Both the position numbers and the translations under genes were made by a program. DNA of 64,000 nt from Prevotellaceae bacterium UBA1075 (lineage in GTDB: Bacteria > Bacteroidota > Bacteroidia > Bacteroidales > Bacteroidaceae), in contig DCCS01000040.1 of NCBI GenBank assembly GCA_002316015.1, forward strand, positions 131,502 through 195,501, written 5' to 3'. Under the pieces are notes generated by a model, which was not told where the DNA came from, did no database searches, and worked only from the letters and a program-made list of their open reading frames with translations. Numbering within the stretch: the stretch's first letter is position 1; the number at the start of each line of letters is the position of its first letter. Of the stretch, positions 27,634 through 36,091 are shown piece by piece.

Positions 27634-28518
27634 ATGTGGCTATTGCTCGCTTTCCTGAGCGCGTCCCTGCTGGGGTGTTATGACGTGTGCAAGAAGCACG
27701 CGCTGGGGCAGAACCCCGTCATCCCCGTACTGTTCCTCAACACGCTCTTCTGCTCCATGATATTCCTGCCGCTGGCACTGGACGGGAAGGCTCCCGCCGG
27801 AGGATGGGAGGTACAGAGGTATATCGTGCTCAAGAGCTGTATCGTACTCTCCAGTTGGGCTTTGGGCTACTGTGGCATCAAACGCTTGCCCATCACCCTG
27901 GTGGGGCCAATCAACGCCACACGGCCAGTGATGGTGCTCCTGGGAGCGCTCGTCATCTTCGGCGAGAGGCTCAATGCCTACCAGTGGGCGGGCGTGGCAC
28001 TGGCCATTGCCAGTTTTTTCATGCTGAGCCGAAGCGGCAAGCGTGAGGGCATCGACTTCCGCCACAACCGCTGGATACTGTGTGTCGTGGGCGCGGCCAT
28101 ACTGGGAGCCGTGAGCGGGCTGTACGACAAGTACCTGATGGCATCAGCCGAAAACGGCGGGGCGGGGCTGCCCCCACTCACCGTACAGTGCTGGTACAAC
28201 TTCTACCAGGCCGCGATGATGGGCTGCGTGCTGCTGCTCTTCTGGTGGCCACGACGCGGGGAGCAGACTCCCTTCAAATGGAAATGGAGCATCCCGCTCA
28301 TCAGCCTGTTCCTGAGCGCGGCCGACTTCGTGTACTTCTACGCGCTCAGCATGGACGGGGCACTGGTGAGCGTGGTGAGCATGGTGAGGCGCGGCAGCGT
28401 GCTGGTGAGTTTCCTGGTGGGAGCCTTTGTGTTCCATGAGAAGAACCTGCGCAGCAAAGCCATCGACCTGCTGCTGGTGCTCCTGGGCATGGTGTTCCTG
28501 TTTGTGGGGTCCAGGTGA
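27634..28518 (+). CDS. EamA/DMT-family membrane transporter
   Basis: A 294-residue integral membrane protein with about ten hydrophobic helices arranged as two EamA repeats. Typical marks are GPINATRPVMVLLGALVIFG at the end of the first repeat and SVVSMVRRGSVLVSFLVGAF in the second. Members export small metabolites or act as permeases; the substrate is unknown. It starts 21 nt after truA and is probably co-transcribed. Confidence 0.88.
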   Translation: MWLLLAFLSASLLGCYDVCKKHALGQNPVIPVLFLNTLFCSMIFLPLALDGKAPAGGWEVQRYIVLKSCIVLSSWALGYCGIKRLPITLVGPINATRPVMVLLGALVIFGERLNAYQWAGVALAIASFFMLSRSGKREGIDFRHNRWILCVVGAAILGAVSGLYDKYLMASAENGGAGLPPLTVQCWYNFYQAAMMGCVLLLFWWPRRGEQTPFKWKWSIPLISLFLSAADFVYFYALSMDGALVSVVSMVRRGSVLVSFLVGAFVFHEKNLRSKAIDLLLVLLGMVFLFVGSR

Positions 28519-28681
28519 GTATGCGCCAGGCGGTGGAGCGGTGGAGCGGGCGCGCATCGGCTCAGGCTATAATGCCACAGCCATGCAGCCTCGAAAATAT
28601 GGAAATCAAGACAAGCCTACACGAAAACGACTCTCCTCACGGGAGAGGGCGGAAACAACGTACGAACTAATACACATCAAC

Positions 28682-29302
28682 ATGAGCAAGAGAATACAGA
28701 CCATCATCCTGGGCATGCTTACCTTACAGCCCCTCGCATGGGGGCAAGTGACCCTGCGTGACGCCTTTGCCAATGCGCCCGACAGCATCTTCCCGCTACT
28801 GACACGCAACAACCGTCTGGATTGCCTGGACTTTGCGGAGGGCAACGTGACCATGGAAGTGAACAACCTGGCCAATGGGAAAACACGCATCGACAGCATC
28901 ACGCATGACTACCTGCGCATCCAGATGACTCCACGAAGCCGCGTCGAACTGCGCATGCTGCAGTCCGCAGGCCAGGCACCACAGCGCATCTGCATGATAC
29001 ACACCTGCATGGGGCCTGCCGAGGACAGTCATGTGACCCTATACGCTACCGACTGGACACCACTCGGACAGGTAGAACGCCCCCGGGCTGAAGAGTTCTT
29101 CGATGAAGGCATGGAGCGCGAGGCAAGGGGCATCCTCACCGACCTCTCGCTCATGCGGGCCACCTTTTCCGGGGATGGGGCCTCGCTCATCTGGACGATG
29201 CCCACCACCGAACTCAACAAGGCACAGCGCAAGGCTTCCGAGGGACACCTGCACAGTGTCACCACCGCCATACTCCCCAAAACCGCCGCGAAGCAGGAAT
29301 GA
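28682..29302 (+). CDS. DUF3256 family exported protein
   Basis: A 206-residue protein of a Bacteroidales-restricted family with unknown function. The N-terminal segment IIILGMLTLQPLAWGQ-like region (about residues 8-21) is a probable signal peptide. Conserved blocks are LRDAFANAPDSIFPLLTRNN and NRLDCLDF. The start at 28682 is chosen since it begins the signal peptide; the upstream frame overlaps the EamA gene. It sits 163 nt after that gene. Convergent with the large gene that ends at 29411. Confidence 0.85.
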   Translation: MSKRIQTIILGMLTLQPLAWGQVTLRDAFANAPDSIFPLLTRNNRLDCLDFAEGNVTMEVNNLANGKTRIDSITHDYLRIQMTPRSRVELRMLQSAGQAPQRICMIHTCMGPAEDSHVTLYATDWTPLGQVERPRAEEFFDEGMEREARGILTDLSLMRATFSGDGASLIWTMPTTELNKAQRKASEGHLHSVTTAILPKTAAKQE

Positions 29303-29410
29303 GGCGGGCATGCGAAATGCCATGACGACAAGGAAAGGCCGCCAGCGGGAAAGGCATCGCGCCCAGCCCCACTGACGGCTTTCGTTTATGCCAGGCACTC
29401 AGGCGCGGCC

Positions 29411-32400
29411 TCACTTGACCATCACCTTGCGCCCGTTGATGATATAGAGTCCCTTGGTGGCCTGCCGCACACGCACTCCCGTGAGTGTGTAGATGCCGCT
29501 GGTGACACGCCCGTCCGCCACGCCGTCCGCCACGGGCTGGATGCCCACAGCCGTCCGCAGAAGCACGGGATAGGCCCCGTCCTCCATGGTGCAAGTCCAG
29601 AGTTTGCTGTCCCATGCCACCACAGCCTGCTGCAGGTCATGGAAGTTGGCGCCATCATAATAGAGGATACCGCTCAGACGGTCGTTGGCCGCCGTTCCTC
29701 CGAAGTTCTTCTCGGTGTTGTTCCACACCACGATGTCCTTGTAGGTTGTGGCAGGAGTGGAGCCCTTCTGTCCTCCACCCACGATGCCGCCCCATGTGCC
29801 GGCGTTGATGGTGCCGGCGGCATAGCAGTTCTCCATGGTGAGTGCTTCACGCACACGTCCCACGATGCCGCCATTGAGCGAGGCTCCACTGGTAATCTGC
29901 ATATTGGCATAGCAGTTGCGCATCACCGTGGGGCCGCCCACATTGCCAAAGAAGCCACCGCAATAGGAGGAAGCCACCTTCAGTTTGCCCGTCACCCACA
30001 CGTTCTCGATATAGCAGGTGTAGAGGTTTCTGTCAGCGTCGGAGTAGTCTGTGTGTCCCACATATCCGCCCAGCACGCCACTTCCTGTGCTGGTGCAGTC
30101 GATATCGACATCCTCGAAGCCGATGTTGCGCACATTCCCGCAGAGCACGCCGAAGAAGCTGTCATATCCGTTGCCCGTGGACTTCAGGTTGCGCAGCACA
30201 TGCCCCTTGCCGTCCAGGTCTATCCATGCCTGCCATTCACGACCGTTATAGGAATTGCCGTAGCCGTTGACAGGAATCCATGAGGAGATGGACGACATGT
30301 CGATGTCATTGTTGAGCACGAAGTAGGTAATCTGTCCCAGGCGCATCTTGCTGCGCATACGCTCCAGGTCGGCGACGGTGGCCAGCACATAGGGGTCATC
30401 CTTGGTACCTGTGTGCTCAACGGCAAACTTGCTCTCGTCATTGGTATAGGCACCCTCGTAAGTGATGCCCACACGCTTGTGCGAGGGGTCTGGCACGGGA
30501 AGCGCGTCAATGCCAAGCGTCTGATACCAAGACGCTGACTTGGCACTCTCGCCATTGAGCAGGTAGCACACCTCACCACTGGCCAGCCGCTCCTTGGTCA
30601 CCTGGGTGCCCGACACAGCCCCATGGGCATTGAGGTAGTAACTTCCGGCCAGTGTCATGTTGCCCGGATTGCGTGCCCAGGTGTGTCCGCCAGTGGCATC
30701 CGTGGTCACGTCGGCCACCTGCAAGCAGTTCTCTATGTCGGCATGGGCATTGATCCAACCCACGAAACCACCGCAACAGTTGGTCTTCTCGCCCGAGAGC
30801 GTGCCTGCATAGGCGGAGTTTCTGATAGCCACATCCGTGTCGGCGCATCCCACAAGTCCGCCATGAGTGCCGTCACCCTCCACCGTGCTTATGATATTGA
30901 CACGGCTCACGACGTTCTGTATGGTGGCTTTGCTGTTACCTGTGGTGCCCGCCACGCTGCCGGCATACTTGTCCGCTGTGGTGATGGTGCCTTCCAGGTA
31001 GAGGTTCTTCACCGTTCCGCCCAGCACCTCCACCAGTCCTGCTTTTGGCTCGGGATGGTCTATGTTGAGGGTGATGGTGTGGTAGGCACCGTCCAGTGTT
31101 CCACGGAAGTCCTTGAGTGCCATGCCGCTGGTCACGCCCTGGATGTCGGCCTCAAGCCGTGCCTTGGCCGAGGTCTTTCCACTGTTGACATACGCACTGA
31201 AGAACACCATGTTGCGCACACTGGCCACATGTATCACGCCATTGGCGTCTATCTCGGGGATGTACTGGCGGATGACCTCACTGTCCAGCAGGCCAGGATG
31301 AGCCGCCTCCTGGGCAGAATAGGTTCCGTCGGCATACGCGTCATAGAGTTGCTTGGAGATGGACATCATCTCCTCATACTGCGCGGCGGTCAGGCTGTCC
31401 TTGAGCACTGTGCCTGCCGACTCCAGCAGCCCGGCCGTGTTGAAGAGGGACAGGTAGGCCGTGCGGGCCTCGTTGATTTGGTCAAAGAGTTGTGAGTAGC
31501 GTGCCACGCAGCGCGCCTTCTCGGCCACTGAAGTGGCCTGCGCAGCCTCGTCCACAGCCTGGCGCAGAGCCTCTCTGATGGCTGCGGGATAGTTAGGGGC
31601 AACCTCGGGGGTCACCGCGTCGGGCTTGTAGATGTCCAGGATGGTGCGTGCGCGGCTGGTCTGTCCGGCAAGTGCCTGCGCCAGGGCATCAGCAGCAAAG
31701 GTGGTGGACTCATCGCCGCAGTAGGTCAGGTGGAAATTTCCAAACCCCAGCCAGTTTCCCGATGAGCCATTGTCTGGCAGGCGAATGCCAAGGGTCAGTT
31801 GTCTGTCCTCGCCCACATAGGCCACAATGCTGTTCTGTGCCCTCCCACTGGCAATGGCATAGGCCATGCCTGGTATTCCGTGCAGGGCATAGGCGATGGG
31901 GGCCTCGTCAGAGGTGGTTCCGCCATTCGCATAGATGGGCAGGTCGATAGCGCCCGCCCCGCTGATGTTGCAGTTGACATCATCCTCGGCCTCGTCAGCA
32001 CTGATGCGTGTCTCATACACGGTGGGGAGGAACACGCAGTTGTCCCCGGCATAGAGTTGCGCCGAGTAAGTGTTGCTGTAGGGGTCGTTGCGGTGGCGGT
32101 AGGCCCCGTTCATGCTCACCAGGTAGTAGCCCTGGCGCAGGCCAGTGATGGTCTGGTGCATGTCCATGGCCTTCTCCCAACTCTCGGCGGCCGTGTACTC
32201 CTGTCCGTCCTTGGTGGCCGACGCGCCGAGTCCCGTGCCATGCACACCGTCCCAGCCTGCCCATGCGGGCTGCTGGGTGAGGTCGGGGTTGGTGAGCAGG
32301 TTGGTGATGTCCTGGCCTGCCGCATAGGCCCCTGCCAGTGCCGTGTTGAAGGCGTGCTCCAGGCGTGCCATCTCCTCCTCGACCTGTGCTGCCGTGGCCA

Positions 32401-33781
32401 CATGCTTCTCGGTCAGATACACATATCCACCCAGTGGCCAGTCTTTCCCAGGAGCGACCTCTCCCTCCAGGTAGGTGTTCAGGGCATCGACACCATCGCC
32501 CTGCAGTTGGGGGTTGGAGGCCAGATAGTTTTTGATTTCGGCACACCGTGCCATGTAGCGGGCATAGACAGCCGCACTGGCCTCGATATCCTTGAGTGCG
32601 GCCTGCATCTGGGTATAGGCAGCACAGAACTCTGCCACGTCCTGGCAGTCTGAGAGTGCCTCGGCCTGGGCCAGATAGGCATCCAGCAGCGCCTGCTCTG
32701 CTATGGTCGAGCCACAATAGTCAGCGGCACTCTGTTGGCACGCACTGGCCATGGCAGGCACATCCTTGTCCGAGGCGAGGCTGCTGTACTCATCGGCCGC
32801 CATGCTGAAGACGATGCCGTGGCTCTTGTCAAGCGAGGGATAATCGTCACTGCCGAGTGTCTGCCTCCACACGGGGTTCTCCACCACGCCCTTGTTGAGT
32901 CTGTAGGTCAGTTCGCCACTGGCCAGTTGCTCCCGCGTGATGACCGAACCCTGGCTTCCGCTCACGGCAAAGCAGTTCTCCATCGACCTGGTGCCGCCAC
33001 GGTAGAGGTATTCCTCGCCCGAGAGACCTTCCACCTCGGCACACGACCAGAGGTTGGACAGCGTGGCCGCGCCGCCTACCCATCCGGCGATGGCAGCCGA
33101 CTCGCCTCCGCCCGTCACCTTTCCCGTGACGTAACTGTCGGATATCAGAATGGCACATCCGTCAAGACAACAGCCGAAGATGCCGCCCGCATTGATTGAC
33201 GTGGCTGTGACCGTGCCCTCCATGCCTATGCACTCGATGTTGACCGAGCCGTAGCCCACGCTGCCTCCGATGACTCCACAATAGGATCCGCCCGAGATGG
33301 AACTCGTGGCATCCACGATGAAATTCTTGACATAAGCGCCTCCTGTGACGTATCCGAAGAGCCCCACGTTGTTCTCACCGCTCATCTCCAGGTGGCTGAT
33401 GGTGTGCCCCTGCCCGTCGAAGGTGCCCTGGAAAGGTTTGTCGCTGCTGATGCCGATGGGAGTCATCGTGATTCCGCTCATGTCGATGTCGGACACCAGC
33501 CTGGCCGAGGCGTTGGGAGTCTGGGCTACCACCGCCTTGGCCCACCAGAGCAGGTCGTGCCCGTCCTTCAGCGCATAATAGCCATCCGTGCCCGGCTTGA
33601 CATAGTCGGCCTGTGCCTCTCCGCACTCCGTACAGAAACCGTTTGCGTAAGCATGTGTGTGTTCTCCTTCCGCCAGGAGTGCCGTCACGGCAGCGTCCTG
33701 CGTCACTGCGCGCGCCGAAGATGGAGCGGACGAGAGCAGCAGAATGGCAGCAAAGGCTGCCGCGTGATGATTGTACCTCAT
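29411..33781 (-). CDS. Large secreted GLUG-type repeat protein with T9SS tail
   Basis: A 1456-residue predicted surface protein. After the signal peptide (about 1-24) comes a small segment with FCTECGEAQADYVKPGTDGY, then three groups of GLUG-like beta-helix repeats (about 60-240, 870-1110 and 1160-1400), recognisable from FQGTFDGQGHTISHL, GGIVGRVREALTMENCYAAG and similar phrases. Between the first two groups are helical segments and a jelly-roll-like domain (about 520-700) with GLRQGYYLVSMNGAYRHRN, possibly carbohydrate binding. The C-terminus GIYTLTGVRVRQATKGLYII followed by NGRKVMVK is a clear T9SS sorting signal. Likely a surface adhesin or glycan-binding protein. The start at 33781 begins the signal peptide, 56 nt after a -7 box. 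Confidence 0.88.
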   Translation of the reverse strand: MRYNHHAAAFAAILLLSSAPSSARAVTQDAAVTALLAEGEHTHAYANGFCTECGEAQADYVKPGTDGYYALKDGHDLLWWAKAVVAQTPNASARLVSDIDMSGITMTPIGISSDKPFQGTFDGQGHTISHLEMSGENNVGLFGYVTGGAYVKNFIVDATSSISGGSYCGVIGGSVGYGSVNIECIGMEGTVTATSINAGGIFGCCLDGCAILISDSYVTGKVTGGGESAAIAGWVGGAATLSNLWSCAEVEGLSGEEYLYRGGTRSMENCFAVSGSQGSVITREQLASGELTYRLNKGVVENPVWRQTLGSDDYPSLDKSHGIVFSMAADEYSSLASDKDVPAMASACQQSAADYCGSTIAEQALLDAYLAQAEALSDCQDVAEFCAAYTQMQAALKDIEASAAVYARYMARCAEIKNYLASNPQLQGDGVDALNTYLEGEVAPGKDWPLGGYVYLTEKHVATAAQVEEEMARLEHAFNTALAGAYAAGQDITNLLTNPDLTQQPAWAGWDGVHGTGLGASATKDGQEYTAAESWEKAMDMHQTITGLRQGYYLVSMNGAYRHRNDPYSNTYSAQLYAGDNCVFLPTVYETRISADEAEDDVNCNISGAGAIDLPIYANGGTTSDEAPIAYALHGIPGMAYAIASGRAQNSIVAYVGEDRQLTLGIRLPDNGSSGNWLGFGNFHLTYCGDESTTFAADALAQALAGQTSRARTILDIYKPDAVTPEVAPNYPAAIREALRQAVDEAAQATSVAEKARCVARYSQLFDQINEARTAYLSLFNTAGLLESAGTVLKDSLTAAQYEEMMSISKQLYDAYADGTYSAQEAAHPGLLDSEVIRQYIPEIDANGVIHVASVRNMVFFSAYVNSGKTSAKARLEADIQGVTSGMALKDFRGTLDGAYHTITLNIDHPEPKAGLVEVLGGTVKNLYLEGTITTADKYAGSVAGTTGNSKATIQNVVSRVNIISTVEGDGTHGGLVGCADTDVAIRNSAYAGTLSGEKTNCCGGFVGWINAHADIENCLQVADVTTDATGGHTWARNPGNMTLAGSYYLNAHGAVSGTQVTKERLASGEVCYLLNGESAKSASWYQTLGIDALPVPDPSHKRVGITYEGAYTNDESKFAVEHTGTKDDPYVLATVADLERMRSKMRLGQITYFVLNNDIDMSSISSWIPVNGYGNSYNGREWQAWIDLDGKGHVLRNLKSTGNGYDSFFGVLCGNVRNIGFEDVDIDCTSTGSGVLGGYVGHTDYSDADRNLYTCYIENVWVTGKLKVASSYCGGFFGNVGGPTVMRNCYANMQITSGASLNGGIVGRVREALTMENCYAAGTINAGTWGGIVGGGQKGSTPATTYKDIVVWNNTEKNFGGTAANDRLSGILYYDGANFHDLQQAVVAWDSKLWTCTMEDGAYPVLLRTAVGIQPVADGVADGRVTSGIYTLTGVRVRQATKGLYIINGRKVMVK

Positions 33782-34087
33782 TACATTTGCCCGTTTTTGG
33801 TGGTTAATAATTGTTTGTAACACTTCTTTATGACAACAAAGTTACAATCTTGTTACAATTGAAAGGAAGAAAACACGCACGATTTTATCATAGTGTCACC
33901 TTAAAGAACACTATGCATCGGAAATGGGACAATCATTTCCCGATTCTGTCTGTTAAATCCATAGGAATGGGGAAGGCTGTGCATGACGGGCGGATTGCTT
34001 CCTGGGAAAGTCGCCCAAAGGGAATGCTCCACAGGAAGAAAAGGGGCGCGTGCCACACCAGACCAGCGTCGGGCACTGCGCGGGGGC
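33782..34087. other. Intergenic region between the nuclease and the GLUG-type protein gene
   Basis: About 300 nt, AT-rich near the promoter side. It contains a -7 box (33837-33844, minus) and two small inverted repeats: CATAGTGT/ACACTATG around 33892-33916 and an imperfect ATCGGAAATG/CATTTCCCGAT pair just above it. A GGGGGCT/AGCCCCC stem at 34082-34101 spans the nuclease stop codon and could act as its terminator. No gene seen. Confidence 0.55.
33837..33844 (-). promoter_or_regulatory. Putative -7 box for the GLUG-type protein gene
   Basis: TAACTTTG on the minus strand fits TAnnTTTG and lies 56 nt before the ATG at 33781. The -33 region is AT-rich but lacks a TTG at 19-21 nt. Confidence 0.45.
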
Positions 34088-35047
34088 TCATCTCAGCCCC
34101 CAGGCTCCAGGCACCAGGTTGCTCTCCACCCGGCTCTCGATGTCGTCGGGCAGGTTGCAGAAGAAGTCGATGCCCGTCTTCTTCTCCAGTTCGTCTATGC
34201 TGATGGCGTACTTGGCAAAGTTGGTGTCCTCGTTGGATTTGTGCTCCATCCAGAAGGCAATGGCCTTGTAGCCCCCCTGCGTCTTCTCGCCGTTCTTGCA
34301 CAGGATGGCCATGTAGAAGTATTTGGGGACAGGCAGGTTGTTCTTGCCCTTTTTGTATTGTCCCTGCGCGATAGTGCCTCCCTTGACCACATAGAGCGTG
34401 TCGCGGAAACTGTCCTTGTCATACTCGTTGCGCAGGCGGTTCTCCAGGTTATACCAGATGCCTTGCTGGTTGAAACCGCTCAACTGCGGGTGCATGTTGG
34501 AAAGGTAGAAAGTCTGCCCGTTGGCATCCTTCGAGTTCAGGCGGTCGGCACTGCCCAGCATGTGCCCGCGGTCATACCCGTTGCCCGCGTGGTCGGCAAG
34601 GGTCGACTGGTACTGGCTCGGGATAAGCGGGTCTGGCTGAAAGGGGTCACTCCTGCCTCCGTATCCATTGAAAGTATATCCGTGTTTCCAGTTGTTGCGG
34701 TTCCATGCGGTTTCTTTGGAACTGAGCCCCCTGTACCAGCGGTAAGCGGTCCAGCGGCTCGCACGCAGCGAGCAGTCATACTCCATGCAGTAATTCACCG
34801 TACCGTCACCAAGCGTGTGCACTACAAAGAGATTCTGCGTGCCCCCCTTGAGGTGTGGTATCTCCAGGCGCATGGACACCTGCGCGCAGTTCGTGCCGCT
34901 GCTCTCTGTCACATGACTCTCGCCTGCCGGGCCCACCAGCGCGGCATTGCTGTTGGTGTTGGCATTCTCTCCAGATGGAGTGGGCAAGTCCTCGCCACAG
35001 GCGGCCAGGAAAAGCGTTGCCAACAAAAGAACATATTTCATTCTCAT
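34088..35047 (-). CDS. DNA/RNA non-specific endonuclease lipoprotein (NUC1 family)
   Basis: A 319-residue exported nuclease. The N-terminus MRMKYVLLLATLFLAACGED has a lipobox with Cys17. A low-complexity spacer leads to the NUC1 domain (about 90-305), whose catalytic site DRGH is at 159-162 in GNGYDRGHMLGSADRLNS, followed by the metal-binding asparagine region FNQQGIWYNLENRLRN. Such enzymes cut single- and double-stranded DNA and RNA. Lipoprotein sorting suggests the outer membrane, possibly surface exposed. Start chosen at the lipoprotein signal. The gene is alone between an L31 gene and a secreted repeat protein. Confidence 0.93.
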   Translation of the reverse strand: MRMKYVLLLATLFLAACGEDLPTPSGENANTNSNAALVGPAGESHVTESSGTNCAQVSMRLEIPHLKGGTQNLFVVHTLGDGTVNYCMEYDCSLRASRWTAYRWYRGLSSKETAWNRNNWKHGYTFNGYGGRSDPFQPDPLIPSQYQSTLADHAGNGYDRGHMLGSADRLNSKDANGQTFYLSNMHPQLSGFNQQGIWYNLENRLRNEYDKDSFRDTLYVVKGGTIAQGQYKKGKNNLPVPKYFYMAILCKNGEKTQGGYKAIAFWMEHKSNEDTNFAKYAISIDELEKKTGIDFFCNLPDDIESRVESNLVPGAWGLR

Positions 35048-35363
35048 CTCTTCCAGTCTCGTAATATTTCGTCAAGCATGACTCCACGCACCCAGGTTTG
35101 TCCCTCACTGGTATCGCATGCCGGCACGCGGTGCCTCATCCGCCTCCCATTTCGGGAACAGGGAAATCCATGGCCAGGCGCGGGTGCGTGTTTTCCCACA
35201 GGCAAAGCAACCCTCAAGGATTCTTCCGGCAAACTCCAACCATGCCATGAGCGCGCCTCCCCCGACGGATGCCAAGGGGAAAGTGAAAAGGTGCGGATAC
35301 GCATTCGTACCCACACCTTTCCTCTATGCCTTCCTTCACGGGCAGATGTGCTCGTGCCGGAGA
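35048..35363. other. Intergenic region between the L31 gene and the nuclease gene
   Basis: About 316 nt without a supportable gene. It contains the probable L31 terminator (35285-35320). No consensus promoter for the nuclease gene is visible in it. Confidence 0.55.
35285..35320 (-). terminator. Probable terminator of the L31 gene
   Basis: On the minus strand AAAGGTG (35320-35314) pairs with CACCTTT near 35288-35294, continued by GGGTACG against CGTATCC with one or two unpaired bases. The second arm ends in TTTT. It lies 44 nt after the L31 stop codon. Confidence 0.55.
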
Positions 35364-35618
35364 TTACTTCTTCTGACGGTTCCCGTAGCGGCTCATGAAC
35401 TTGTCCACGCGTCCTGCGGTGTCCACCAACTTGCTCTTGCCTGTGTAGAAGGGGTGTGAGCTGCTGGAGATTTCCAACTTCACCACGGGGTAGGTCTCGC
35501 CCTCGAACTCCACTGTGTCAGTGGTCTTGCAGGTTGAGCGGCTGAGGAACATGTCGCCGTTGCTCATGTCCTTGAACACAACGGGACGATAGTTTTCGGG
35601 ATGCAATCCTTTCTTCAT
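35364..35618 (-). CDS. rpmE2: Ribosomal protein bL31, type B
   Basis: An 84-residue protein of the large ribosomal subunit. The start MKKGLHPENYRPVVFKDMS and the core SRSTCKTTDTVEFEG are typical. It lacks the four zinc-binding cysteines of the other L31 type, so it belongs to the zinc-independent type B, often induced when zinc is scarce. The start at 35618 is the family start; a strong promoter lies 85 nt upstream. Confidence 0.96.
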   Translation of the reverse strand: MKKGLHPENYRPVVFKDMSNGDMFLSRSTCKTTDTVEFEGETYPVVKLEISSSSHPFYTGKSKLVDTAGRVDKFMSRYGNRQKK

Positions 35619-35702
35619 CTTTGTATTATGGTTTTGTGTCCCCGAATTTCCGGCCTTGCGCCAGGAAGTGGATAAGGGACGAGTTAATGTAAATTCCGCG
35701 TG

Positions 35703-35735
35703 CAAAGGTACGACCTTTTTCCTCTATCCGCCAAA
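35703..35735 (-). promoter_or_regulatory. Bacteroidetes-type promoter of the L31 gene
   Basis: TTTG (35735-35732), a 21-nt spacer and TACCTTTG (35710-35703) on the minus strand match the consensus. The predicted leader of about 80 nt could hold regulatory sequence, but I see no clear motif in it. Confidence 0.72.
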
Positions 35736-35905
35736 TCTTCAGCAAGGAAAGTGCTCCACGCTGCTGCTAACGGGGTTTCCTTCTAACATGAAAGTGAGGT
35801 CTATATGGCATGACCCTTCTATCAAAAGTGCCACATCCCGTCGCCTGTTTGTCTTCCAGTCAAACGGTTGACCATATATCTTTCTCTTCATAAGCACTAT
35901 GTTTA

Positions 35906-35986
35906 CACCTTTCCGAGGTTAGCGATGAAGTTATTTCGCACCTTTCTGAGGTTGTCGCGAAGCGGAATTCGCACATTTCTGAGGTT
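35906..35986. repeat. Three 33-nt tandem repeat units
   Basis: CACCTTTCCGAGGTT (35906), CACCTTTCTGAGGTT (35939) and CACATTTCTGAGGTT (35972) are exactly 33 nt apart, with diverged filler between. The period equals 11 codons and 1.5 times the 22-nt period found at 18538, but no coding support exists. Confidence 0.75.
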
Positions 35987-36023
35987 AACGTGGCTTACAG
36001 AGAGCACACTTCGGGATACAGAA

Positions 36024-36055
36024 GAGGGGGCTTGCGACAATGCGCAAGCCCCCTC
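36024..36055 (-). terminator. Terminator of the TonB receptor-lipoprotein operon
   Basis: Perfect 13-bp arms GAGGGGGCTTGCG (36024-36036) and its complement (36043-36055) with a 6-nt loop, 37 nt after the stop of the OB-fold lipoprotein gene. On the minus strand it is followed by TTCTGT. Confidence 0.75.
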
Positions 36056-36091
36056 GCGGGATTCATTTGCCGTCAATGCGACAGCCAACGT

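Larger units (their letters stand above)
35619..36091. other. Intergenic region upstream of the L31 gene
   Basis: About 470 nt with the L31 promoter (35703-35735), three 33-nt repeat units (35906-35986) and the terminator of the OB-fold lipoprotein operon (36024-36055). No gene is supported: short open frames here have no start context or family. Confidence 0.65.

Noticed and set aside
33983..35398. Plus-strand frame of 471 codons opposite the NUC1 nuclease
   Set aside because: Antisense to a lipoprotein nuclease with an intact DRGH site.
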